The translations under genes and the position numbers were made by a program. A DNA stretch of 14,098 nt, taken from assembly GCA_018262315.1 (NCBI GenBank), contig JAGSPS010000038.1:1-14098 (forward strand), in the 5' to 3' direction. Shown here one piece after another: positions 1 to 8,662 of the stretch. The notes under the pieces were generated by a model. The model saw only the letters and a list, made by a program, of their open reading frames with translations. It was not told where the DNA came from and made no database searches. Each line of letters starts with the position of its first letter. The first letter of the stretch is position 1. Source of the DNA: Deltaproteobacteria bacterium (lineage in GTDB: Bacteria > Myxococcota_A > UBA9160 > PR03).

Positions 1-4
1 TTGC

Positions 5-85
5 GTGTTCGGCGAGGACGCGTCCGCGTCCTCGCGGGATCATGAGTTGGGTGTTCGGCACGTCCGCGTTCTCGCGCTGTCATGA
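5..85. repeat. Imperfect tandem duplication with embedded perfect inverted repeat at left edge
   Basis: Two similar units are visible, 5-45 and 51-85. Both begin GTGTTCGGC, share CGTCCGCGT and CTCGCG, and end in CATGA; they differ by a 6-nt indel and a few substitutions. The first unit also holds a perfect 10-bp inverted repeat, CGAGGACGCG at 13-22 and CGCGTCCTCG at 25-34, able to form a GC hairpin without a T-run. Read on the + strand, each unit ends in its own TGA (43-45 and 83-85) and encodes a similar short tail (VRVLAGS-stop and VRVLALS-stop), so this may be a duplicated 3' end of an upstream gene cut by the window. A divergent gene starting at a CAT on the opposite strand is also possible. 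Neither can be settled from this little sequence. Confidence 0.5.
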
Positions 86-114
86 AATAGATCGGCGGGT
101 ATCTTCCGCCGGCC

Positions 115-1244
115 ATGACAGCCCTCGCCAACTACCTGGCTCCGCTCTTCGCCTGGATTGCCGCCAATCCGGTCGCCGGGGTGCTCGCTGCGCTCGCGGT
201 TCCGTGGGTGGTCGTCGCGCTCGTGATGCTGGTGCGACGCGGCGGCGCTCGCGCGCTTCCGGCGCCGGCGGCGAAGCCGGAAATCGAAGCGCCGATCGCC
301 GCATCGGCACCGGCGCCGAAGCTCGAAGCGCCGAAGCCCAGGGTCCGCCTCGTCGATCGTCTCGCGCGCACGCGCTCGGCCTTCATCGGGCGTCTCGGTG
401 CGCTCGTCGGCACGCGCAAGGTCGATGGCGAGGTGCTCGAAGAACTCGAAGCGCTGCTCTTCGGCGCGGATCTGGGCGTGAAGACGGCGGAGAGCCTGCT
501 GGAATCCGTGCGCAGCAAGGCGAGCGGGGGCGACGCGAGTCAGCTCCGTCAGGTGCTGCGGGAAGCGATCCTCGAGAAGCTACGCCGCGTCGAAGCCCCC
601 GCGCCGGTCATGGCCGCGAAGCCGTACGTCGTGCTGGTGCTCGGCGTGAACGGTTCGGGCAAGACGACCACGATCGGCAAGCTCGCCGCGCGTTATCGGG
701 CGGCGGGTCAGCGCGTCGTGATGGGAGCGGGCGACACCTTCCGTACCGCCGCAATCGAACAGCTCGAGATCTGGGGCGAGCGCGTCGATTGCGAGGTGGT
801 GAAGGGGCAGCCGGGCGGCGATCCGGCGGCGGTCGCCTTCGACACCGTCAAGGTGGCCATGGCGCGCGGTTTCGACGTCGCGATCATCGACACCGCCGGG
901 CGTCTGCAGACCAAGGCGCCGCTGATGGAAGAGTTGCGCAAGATCGCTCGCGTGATCGGGCGCGATTGCCCCGGCGCTCCGCACGAGGTGCTGCTGGTGC
1001 TCGACGCGAACACCGGCCAGAACGCGATTTCCCAGGCACGCATCTTCACCGAAGCCGCGGGCGTCACCGGCCTCGTGCTCACCAAGCTCGACGGCACCGC
1101 CAAGGGCGGCGTGCTGGTCGGACTGGCCGACGAGTTCCGCATTCCCGTCCGCTACGTCGGCGTCGGCGAAGCGCCCGAAGACCTGCGCGACTTCGATGCC
1201 GAAGAATTCGTCGACGCGCTCTTCGGGGCCGACGGAGGCGCCGC

Positions 1245-1248
<4 letters not shown>
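115..1248 (+). CDS. ftsY: FtsY, signal recognition particle receptor (GTPase), membrane-anchored form
   Basis: FtsY is the SRP receptor: it pairs with Ffh at the inner membrane, and reciprocal GTP hydrolysis hands ribosome-nascent chains to SecYEG. The 377-residue protein starts with a hydrophobic segment (about residues 19-40, ending at RR), then an Ala/Pro/Lys/Glu linker (about 43-75), the N-domain helical bundle (about 78-160) and the G domain. GTPase motifs are all present: P-loop GVNGSGKT (177-184), DTFRTAA (207-213), DTAGR (259-263), TKLD (323-326) and GVGE (349-352). The N-terminal transmembrane helix replaces the long acidic A domain of the E. coli protein, as in myxobacterial and actinobacterial FtsY. 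ATG 115 is the first possible start after an in-frame TAG at 88-90; no clear Shine-Dalgarno precedes it. The gene overlaps glpK by 4 nt. Identification is secure from the NG domain. Confidence 0.97.
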
Positions 1249-2737
<1,489 letters not shown>

Positions 2738-2741
<4 letters not shown>

Positions 2742-3454
2742 GCAAAGCCCTCGTCATCGCGCACCGCGGCGCCTCGGCGCATCGGCCCGAGAACACGCTG
2801 CCGGCCTTCGAGCTGGCGGTCGTGCAGCGCGCCGACATGATCGAGACGGACCTGCACCGCACGCGCGACGGCGCCATCGTGATCGCGCACGACGAGGATC
2901 TGGGCAGGCTCGGCGGCCGCGGGGAGATCGCGGGCGCGACGCTCGCCGAGATCCGCGCCCTCGACGCGGGCGGCGGTGAGCCCGTGCCGACGCTCGACGA
3001 GATCCTCGACCGCTTCGGTCCGAAGATCGCGTTCAACCTCGAACTGAAGCGCGCAACGGACGCCGATTACGACGGACTGGAGGCGCAGGCGCTCGCGGCG
3101 GTGAAGGCCCGCGGCCTGCTGGGCCGCACGCTGTGGTCGTCGTTCTACGACTCGGTCCTCGCGCGTCTCCGTGCGCTCGCGCCCGATGCGCGAGTCGGTC
3201 TCCTGATCTCGAGCCGCTATCCGATCCGCATCTTCGAGCGCGCGCGAGAACTCGGTGCCGAGGCGATCCACCCGGAGGCGGGGATCGTGAGCGCGGCGCT
3301 GGTCGAGCAGGCGCACGCGGCGGGCCTCGCGGTCTACGTGTTCACCGTGGACGATCGGGCGCAAATGCAGCGACTCCTCGCTCTGGGCGTCGACGGTCTC
3401 TTCACGAATCACCCCGACCGGATGCGCGCCCTGGTCGACCCGCGGCGGGCCTGA
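2738..3454 (+). CDS. Glycerophosphodiester phosphodiesterase (cytosolic, UgpQ-like)
   Basis: GDPD-family TIM-barrel enzyme hydrolysing glycerophosphodiesters (deacylated phospholipid head groups) to glycerol 3-phosphate and an alcohol. The 238-residue protein has no signal peptide, so it should act in the cytosol like UgpQ. Family residues are visible in order: His9-Arg10 in AHRGAS, Glu18 in PENT, Glu36 and Asp38 in IETD, the general-acid His51 in AHDEDLGRLG, Glu102 and Lys104 in NLELK, and the C-terminal FTVDD and FTNHPD segments. The tryptophan often found in the WTV motif is Phe here. The start is TTG 2738, overlapping the glpK stop as TTGA, with GGGAG (2728-2732) 5 nt upstream; no ATG lies near the conserved HRG. 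It shares its product with the preceding glycerol kinase, which supports a common role in supplying glycerol 3-phosphate. Confidence 0.93.
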
Positions 3455-3509
3455 GCGGCTCCCGGCCCCGTCCAACCTGGGGAATTTCCACCTGATCTCC
3501 TGAAATACC

Positions 3510-3538
3510 TTGCAATCGTGGGATCTGTTCTCTAAAAA
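3510..3538 (+). promoter_or_regulatory. Predicted sigma-70-type promoter for the lrp-gltB-gltD operon
   Basis: The 94-nt gap 3455-3548 is clearly richer in A and T than its surroundings. It contains TTGCAA (3510-3515), a 17-nt spacer and TAAAAA (3533-3538). Transcription would start near 3545, only about four bases before the ATG at 3549, giving an almost leaderless message. An alternative weaker pair, TTTCCA (3485-3490) and TACCTT (3506-3511), would leave a normal leader of about 30 nt. The near-palindromic GGGGAATTTCC at 3479-3489 could be part of an operator, but this is only suggestive. No terminator for the preceding operon is apparent; a 5-bp GC stem at 3447-3468 lacks a T-run. Confidence 0.45.
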
Positions 3539-3548
3539 TTAGGCACAG

Positions 3549-4109
3549 ATGACCCACCACCTAACAAAATTTGACAAGCTCGACTCATCCTCCGATGTTT
3601 TTGCGGATGCGACCGACCTCGCCATCCTCGATGTGCTGCAGAACAACTGCAAGCAGCCGCTCGCGGAGATCGGCAAGCAGGTCGGTCTCTCGGCGCCCTC
3701 GGTGGTGGAGCGGATCAAGAAGCTCGAAGACGGCGGCGTGATCCGCGCCTACACGGCGCTGCTCGACCCGCGCGCGCTCGGCAAGGACGTCACGGCCTTC
3801 ATCGGCGTCTCGATCAACCACCCGAGCGCCTTCGAGTCCTTCGAGAAGGAGATCGAGAGCGAAGGAGACGTGCTGGAGTGTCATCACGTGACGGGTCAGC
3901 ACACGTTGATGCTGAAGGTGCGCACCGAGAGCACGGAAACCCTCGAGCGCTTGATCGACCTGATCCGCCGCATCGAGGGCGTGACCCGCACCGAGACGAT
4001 GGTCGTGTTGTCGACCCACTCCGAGCGCACACGCGTTGCGCTCGACCCGACGGATGCGCCGTTGCCGCGCCGCCGCCCGCGGCGTCCGCATCGGGAGGAG
4101 TCGAAATGA
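3549..4109 (+). CDS. Lrp/AsnC-family transcriptional regulator, linked to gltBD
   Basis: Predicted DNA-binding regulator responding to amino acids. An N-terminal winged helix-turn-helix is recognisable (about 22-73: DATDLAILDVLQ, then LAEIGKQVGLSAPSVVERIK and LEDGGVIRAY), followed by the alpha/beta RAM effector and oligomerisation domain (about 80-157, with HHVTGQHTLMLKV). At 186 residues it is longer than most family members (about 150-165): it carries about 20 extra residues at the N-terminus and a basic proline/arginine tail (about 161-186). ATG 3549 is the only plausible start in frame, with only a weak AGG (3541-3543) upstream. Its stop overlaps the gltB start as ATGA, and gltB's strong Shine-Dalgarno lies inside its last codons. 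Since E. coli Lrp is a major activator of gltBD, this protein is likely a local regulator of the operon. Its actual ligand cannot be read from sequence. Confidence 0.92.
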   Translation: MTHHLTKFDKLDSSSDVFADATDLAILDVLQNNCKQPLAEIGKQVGLSAPSVVERIKKLEDGGVIRAYTALLDPRALGKDVTAFIGVSINHPSAFESFEKEIESEGDVLECHHVTGQHTLMLKVRTESTETLERLIDLIRRIEGVTRTETMVVLSTHSERTRVALDPTDAPLPRRRPRRPHREESK

Positions 4110-4135
4110 GCGCCGCGCGCGAAGGAGTGCGCATG
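4093..4135 (+). promoter_or_regulatory. gltB translation start region with two Shine-Dalgarno/ATG pairs
   Basis: GGGAGGAG at 4093-4100 precedes ATG 4106 by a good spacing and sits inside the regulator's last codons. A second in-frame ATG at 4133 has its own GGAG (4124-4127) 5 nt upstream. Either start leaves a short propeptide before the catalytic Cys (31 or 22 residues). The first is chosen because its Shine-Dalgarno is stronger and it overlaps the upstream stop as ATGA. Confidence 0.6.
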
Positions 4136-7100
4136 GAGCGATCGCTGGGACGTCCCGAGGCGCAGGGTCTCTACGACCCGTCCCACGAGCACGACGCGTG
4201 CGGCGTCGGCTTCGTCGCGCAGATCGACGGCACACAGTCGCACGCGCTGGTGCACCAGGGCATCCAGGTGCTCGAACGCATGGAACACCGCGGCGCCTGC
4301 GGCTGCGACCCGGAAACCGGCGACGGCGCCGGCATCCTGATCCAGCTCCCCGATCGCTTCTTGCGCCGCGAGGCGGAGCAGCTCGGGATCGAATTGCCGC
4401 CGCTCGGCGCGTACGCATCGGGCATGGTCTTCCTTTCGCAGGATGCCGCTGCGGCTGCGTGGCAGCAGCAGAGCTTCGAGCGCGTGGTCGGCGAAATGGG
4501 CCAGCGCTTCCTCGGTTGGCGCGACGTTCCGGTGAATCGCCACCGCATCGGCCGCCTCTCCGGCGCGGCGATGCCGGTGATCCGCCAGGTCTTCGTCGGC
4601 GCAGCGCCCGGTCTCGACCAGGATGGCTTCGAGCGCAAGCTCTACGTGATCCGCCGGGTCTTCGAAGCACTCGTGAAGGCGCGCGGCGGGTACTGTTACG
4701 TGCCGAGTCTGTCGAGCCGCACCTTCGTCTTCACCGGCATGCTGATGTCGACCCAGATCGAGCCGTTCTATCCGGACCTCACGGATCCGGCGGTGGAGTC
4801 GGCGATCGCGCTGGCCCACTCGCGCTACAGCACCAACACGTTTCCCAGCTGGGACCTCGCCCAGCCGTTCCGGTACATGGCGCACAACGGCGAGATCAAC
4901 ACGCTGCGCGGCAATCGCAACTACATGCGCGCTCGCGAGGGCACGATGCGCTCGGCGCGCTTCGGCGACGACCTGCGCAAGCTCTATCCGATCATGCGCG
5001 AAGGGGCTTCGGACTCCGCGCAGTTCGACAACGTGCTCGAGTTCCTGGTGCTGAACGGGCGCGAGCTGCCCGAGGCGATCCTGATGATGATTCCCGAGGC
5101 GTGGGAGAACCATGCCGAGATGGATCCCGAGCGGCGCGCCTACTACGAGTACCACTCGTTCCTGATGGAGCCGTGGGATGGCCCCGCCTCGATCGCGTTC
5201 ACCGACGGCCGCAAGATCGGCGCCGTGCTCGACCGCAACGGATTGCGCCCCTCGCGGCTGACGGTCACCCGGGACGGACTCGTCGTGATGGCGTCCGAGG
5301 TGGGCGTGCTGGACATCGCCCCCGAACGCGTGTTGCGCAAGGGGCGACTGCAGCCGGGCCGCATCTTCTTCGCCGACCTCGAGCTGGGCCGCATCGTCGA
5401 GGACGAGGAGATCAAGGCCCGCTACGTCGCGAAACATCCCTATCGGAAATGGGTCGAGACGCAGCGCGTGCTGCTCGACGACCTGCCGCACGCCGAAGTG
5501 TCGTCCGAGCAGCGGCTGAATCCGGAGCTGCGCTTCACGCTCCAGCAGGTGTTCGGGTACACCAGCGAGGATCTGAAAGTGCTGATCGCGCCAATGGCCG
5601 CCGAAGGCAAATGGGCGATCGGCTCGATGGGCAACGACGAGGCGCTGGCGTGCCTCTCGGACCGCCCGCGCATGCTCTATCACTACTTCAAGCAGCTCTT
5701 CGCACAGGTCACGAACCCGGCGATGGACTCGATCAACGAGGCCACCGTGATGTCCCTCTACTCGACGCTCGGTGCCGAGAAGAACCTGCTCGAGGAGACA
5801 CCGGAGCACGCGCGCATGCTGCGCGCGAACCGGCCGATCCTCAGCAACGAGGAACTCGAGCGGATCCGCCAGATCGCGGTGCCCGGCTTCGCCGCGCGCA
5901 CGCTGCCGGCGCTGTTCAAGGTCGGCGAGGCGGGCGAAGGTCTGCGCGCTTCGCTCGACGCGCTGTGCCGCGAAGCGGCGCAGGCAGTGCGCGACGGCAT
6001 GAATCTGCTGGTGCTCTCGGATCGCGGCGTCACGCCCGAACTGGCGCCGATCCCGATGCTGCTGGCGACGGGCGCGGTGCATCACCACCTGGTGCGCGAG
6101 GGACTGCGCACGCAGTGCGGCCTCGTGTGCGAGACGGGCGAAGCTCGCGACGTCGCGCACTTCGCGCTGCTGGTCGGCTACGGCGCGGGCGCAGTCAACC
6201 CGTACCTGGCGTTCGAGACGATCGAAGAGCTGGTCGAAGAAGGCATCTACATCCCGAGCGGCATCGACTTCGTGAAGGCGACCAAGAACTACCTGAAGGC
6301 CTGCGACAAGGGCCTGCTGAAGACGATGGCGAAGATGGGGATCTCGACGCTGCAGAGCTACCGCGGCGCGCAGATCTTCGAAGCGGTGGGTCTCGATCGC
6401 GATCTGGTCGAACGCTGCTTTACCGGGACGGCGTCGCGCGTCTCGGGCGTCGGCTGGGGCGTGCTCGCGAAAGAAGCGGCGCTGCGCCACGAACGCGCCT
6501 TCCCGGACGAGGGATTCGCGTATCCGGAACTCGACCCGGGAGGGCTCTATCAATGGCGCCGCCGCGGCGAGCGCCACACCTTCAATCCCGAAACGGTTGC
6601 AAAGCTCCAGCACGCCGTCCGCATCGACGATCCCGCCCGCGCCTTCGCGACCTACAAGGAGTTCTCGAAGGCGGCGGACGACGACGCCGAGCGGCTCTGC
6701 ACGCTGCGCGGGCTGTTCCGCTTCCGGTTCGCCAACGAGCCGATCGCGAAGGACGAGGTCGAGCCCGCCGCGGAAATCGTGAAGCGCTTCTGCACGGGCG
6801 CGATGTCCTATGGCTCGATCTCGCTCGACGCGCACGAAACGATCGCGATCGCGATGAACCGAATTGGTGGCAAGAGCAACACGGGCGAGGGCGGCGAGGA
6901 CCCGCGGCGCTTCACGCCGGATCCGAATGGCGACTCGCGGCGCTCGGCGATCAAGCAGGTTGCGTCCGGCCGCTTCGGCGTGACGAGCTGGTACCTGGTG
7001 AACGCCGACGAGTTGCAGATCAAGGTCGCGCAGGGTGCCAAGCCGGGGGAGGGCGGCGAGCTGCCCGGTCACAAGGTCGACGCGACGATCGCCAGGACGC

Positions 7101-8662
7101 GGCACTCGACGCCGGGCGTGGGCCTGATCTCGCCGCCGCCGCACCACGACATCTACTCGATCGAGGACCTGGCGCAGCTCATCTACGACCTGAAGAACGC
7201 CAACCGGAGCGCGCGCGTGAGCGTGAAGCTGGTGGCGGAGAGGGGCGTGGGAACGATCGCCGCGGGCGTCGCGAAGGGGAAGGCCGACGGCATCCTGATT
7301 TCAGGCCACGACGGCGGCACGGGCGCGTCGCCCCAGGCGTCGATCAAGTACGCGGGCGTGCCGTGGGAGCTCGGGCTCGCCGAGACGCAGCAGACGCTGG
7401 TGCTGAACGACCTGCGCGGCCGCGTGCGCGTGCAGACCGACGGCGGTCTCAAGACCGGGCGCGACGTCGCGATCGCCGCGCTGCTCGGCGCCGACGAGTT
7501 CGGCTTCGCGACGGCGCCGCTCGTCGCGATGGGCTGCATCCTGATGCGCGTCTGCCACCTCAACACATGCCCGGTCGGTATCGCCACCCAGAACCCCGAG
7601 CTGCGCAAGCGCTTCGCGGGGCAGCCCGAGCACGTCGTGCAGTACCTCTTCTTCGTCGCCGAAGAGCTGCGCGAGCTGATGGCGAAGCTCGGCTTCCGCA
7701 AGCTCGACGACATGATCGGGCGCGTCGACCGGCTCGACTGGGATCGCGCCACCAAGCACTGGAAGGCCAAGGGGCTCGACTTCTCGCAACTCCTCTTCAA
7801 GCCCGACGTGCCGCACGCGATCCGCCACTGCGAGGCGCAGGACCACGGGCTCGGCCGTGTCCTCGACGTGGAACTGCTCGAGTTGGCGAAACCCGCCCTC
7901 GAGCACGGCGAGAAGATCGAGCTGCACCTGCCGATCCGGAACGCGGATCGCACGGTGGGTACGATCCTCGGTTCGGAGCTGTCGCTTCGCTACGGCGAAG
8001 CGGGTCTGCCCGAGGACAGCATCGCGATCCACCTCACGGGATCGGCGGGGCAGAGCTTCGGGGCGTTCGTGCCGCACGGCATGACGCTCTGGGTGCACGG
8101 CGAAACCAACGACTACTGCGGCAAGGGACTCTCGGGCGGCAAGATCGTGGTGCGCGTGCCCGAAGGCGCGCGCTATGAGGCGGCCGAGAACATCATCACC
8201 GGGAACGTCGCGCTCTACGGCGCCACGGCCGGCGAGGCCTACTTCCAGGGCATCGCCGGCGAGCGCTTCTGCGTGCGCAACAGCGGCGCGCAGGCGGTCG
8301 TCGAAGGCGTCGGCGACCACGGTTGCGAGTACATGACCGGCGGGCGCGTCGTGGTGCTCGGTCCGACGGGTCGCAACTTCGCTGCTGGCATGAGCGGCGG
8401 TTTTGCCTACGTGCTCGACCCGGACGGATCGTTCCCCGCGCGTGTCAACGCGGAACGCGTCGACCTGGAGCGCCTCAACGCCGAGGATGAGGAGATCCTG
8501 CAGCGCCTGGTGCGACGCCATTACGAGTATACCCGCAGCCAGCGCGCCGACGACGTGTTGCGCAAGTGGAACAGCTACGCGCCGAAGTTCGTGAAGGTGT
8601 TTCCGAAGGATCTGAAGCTCGCGCTCGATGCGCGCGTCAACGCGGGGACGGGCAATGGGTAA
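4106..8662 (+). CDS. gltB: Glutamate synthase (NADPH), large alpha subunit
   Basis: Large subunit of bacterial GOGAT: it releases ammonia from glutamine, channels it about 30 Å, and adds it to 2-oxoglutarate on FMN to make glutamate. Length is 1518 residues, matching E. coli GltB (about 1517). A short propeptide (1-31) precedes Cys32 in HDACGVGF, the N-terminal nucleophile exposed by processing. The class II amidotransferase domain includes HSRYSTN (238-244) and HNGEIN (260-265). The central domain follows, then the FMN synthase domain with GKSNTGEGGED (922-932) and the [3Fe-4S] cysteines 1144, 1150 and 1155 (C-x5-C-x4-C). A C-terminal beta-helix of GXGXG repeats runs from about residue 1290 to 1470. 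All catalytic landmarks are present and no frameshift is seen. It overlaps the upstream regulator by 4 nt and gltD by 8 nt, so the three are likely co-translated. Confidence 0.98.
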   Translation: MSAAREGVRMERSLGRPEAQGLYDPSHEHDACGVGFVAQIDGTQSHALVHQGIQVLERMEHRGACGCDPETGDGAGILIQLPDRFLRREAEQLGIELPPLGAYASGMVFLSQDAAAAAWQQQSFERVVGEMGQRFLGWRDVPVNRHRIGRLSGAAMPVIRQVFVGAAPGLDQDGFERKLYVIRRVFEALVKARGGYCYVPSLSSRTFVFTGMLMSTQIEPFYPDLTDPAVESAIALAHSRYSTNTFPSWDLAQPFRYMAHNGEINTLRGNRNYMRAREGTMRSARFGDDLRKLYPIMREGASDSAQFDNVLEFLVLNGRELPEAILMMIPEAWENHAEMDPERRAYYEYHSFLMEPWDGPASIAFTDGRKIGAVLDRNGLRPSRLTVTRDGLVVMASEVGVLDIAPERVLRKGRLQPGRIFFADLELGRIVEDEEIKARYVAKHPYRKWVETQRVLLDDLPHAEVSSEQRLNPELRFTLQQVFGYTSEDLKVLIAPMAAEGKWAIGSMGNDEALACLSDRPRMLYHYFKQLFAQVTNPAMDSINEATVMSLYSTLGAEKNLLEETPEHARMLRANRPILSNEELERIRQIAVPGFAARTLPALFKVGEAGEGLRASLDALCREAAQAVRDGMNLLVLSDRGVTPELAPIPMLLATGAVHHHLVREGLRTQCGLVCETGEARDVAHFALLVGYGAGAVNPYLAFETIEELVEEGIYIPSGIDFVKATKNYLKACDKGLLKTMAKMGISTLQSYRGAQIFEAVGLDRDLVERCFTGTASRVSGVGWGVLAKEAALRHERAFPDEGFAYPELDPGGLYQWRRRGERHTFNPETVAKLQHAVRIDDPARAFATYKEFSKAADDDAERLCTLRGLFRFRFANEPIAKDEVEPAAEIVKRFCTGAMSYGSISLDAHETIAIAMNRIGGKSNTGEGGEDPRRFTPDPNGDSRRSAIKQVASGRFGVTSWYLVNADELQIKVAQGAKPGEGGELPGHKVDATIARTRHSTPGVGLISPPPHHDIYSIEDLAQLIYDLKNANRSARVSVKLVAERGVGTIAAGVAKGKADGILISGHDGGTGASPQASIKYAGVPWELGLAETQQTLVLNDLRGRVRVQTDGGLKTGRDVAIAALLGADEFGFATAPLVAMGCILMRVCHLNTCPVGIATQNPELRKRFAGQPEHVVQYLFFVAEELRELMAKLGFRKLDDMIGRVDRLDWDRATKHWKAKGLDFSQLLFKPDVPHAIRHCEAQDHGLGRVLDVELLELAKPALEHGEKIELHLPIRNADRTVGTILGSELSLRYGEAGLPEDSIAIHLTGSAGQSFGAFVPHGMTLWVHGETNDYCGKGLSGGKIVVRVPEGARYEAAENIITGNVALYGATAGEAYFQGIAGERFCVRNSGAQAVVEGVGDHGCEYMTGGRVVVLGPTGRNFAAGMSGGFAYVLDPDGSFPARVNAERVDLERLNAEDEEILQRLVRRHYEYTRSQRADDVLRKWNSYAPKFVKVFPKDLKLALDARVNAGTGNG

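Noticed and set aside
42..1244. Long open frame upstream of glpK running across all of ftsY (would make an 899-residue product)
   Set aside because: It is the out-of-frame shadow of ftsY: the added segment is Arg/Ala-rich low complexity, whereas the ftsY frame has all SRP-GTPase motifs. A GTG with a good Shine-Dalgarno exists at 1245.
3446..3469. Possible terminator after the GDPD gene
   Set aside because: Only a 5-bp GC stem with a 12-nt loop and no T-run; not enough to call an intrinsic terminator.
3896..7147. 1083-codon antisense open frame over gltB
   Set aside because: Arg/Ala/Val/His-rich composition with no recognisable domain. It is explained by GC3 bias of the gltB codons on the other strand.
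4036..8178. 1380-codon same-strand open frame overlapping gltB in another phase
   Set aside because: Arg-rich low-complexity translation with no motif. The gltB frame is unambiguous throughout.
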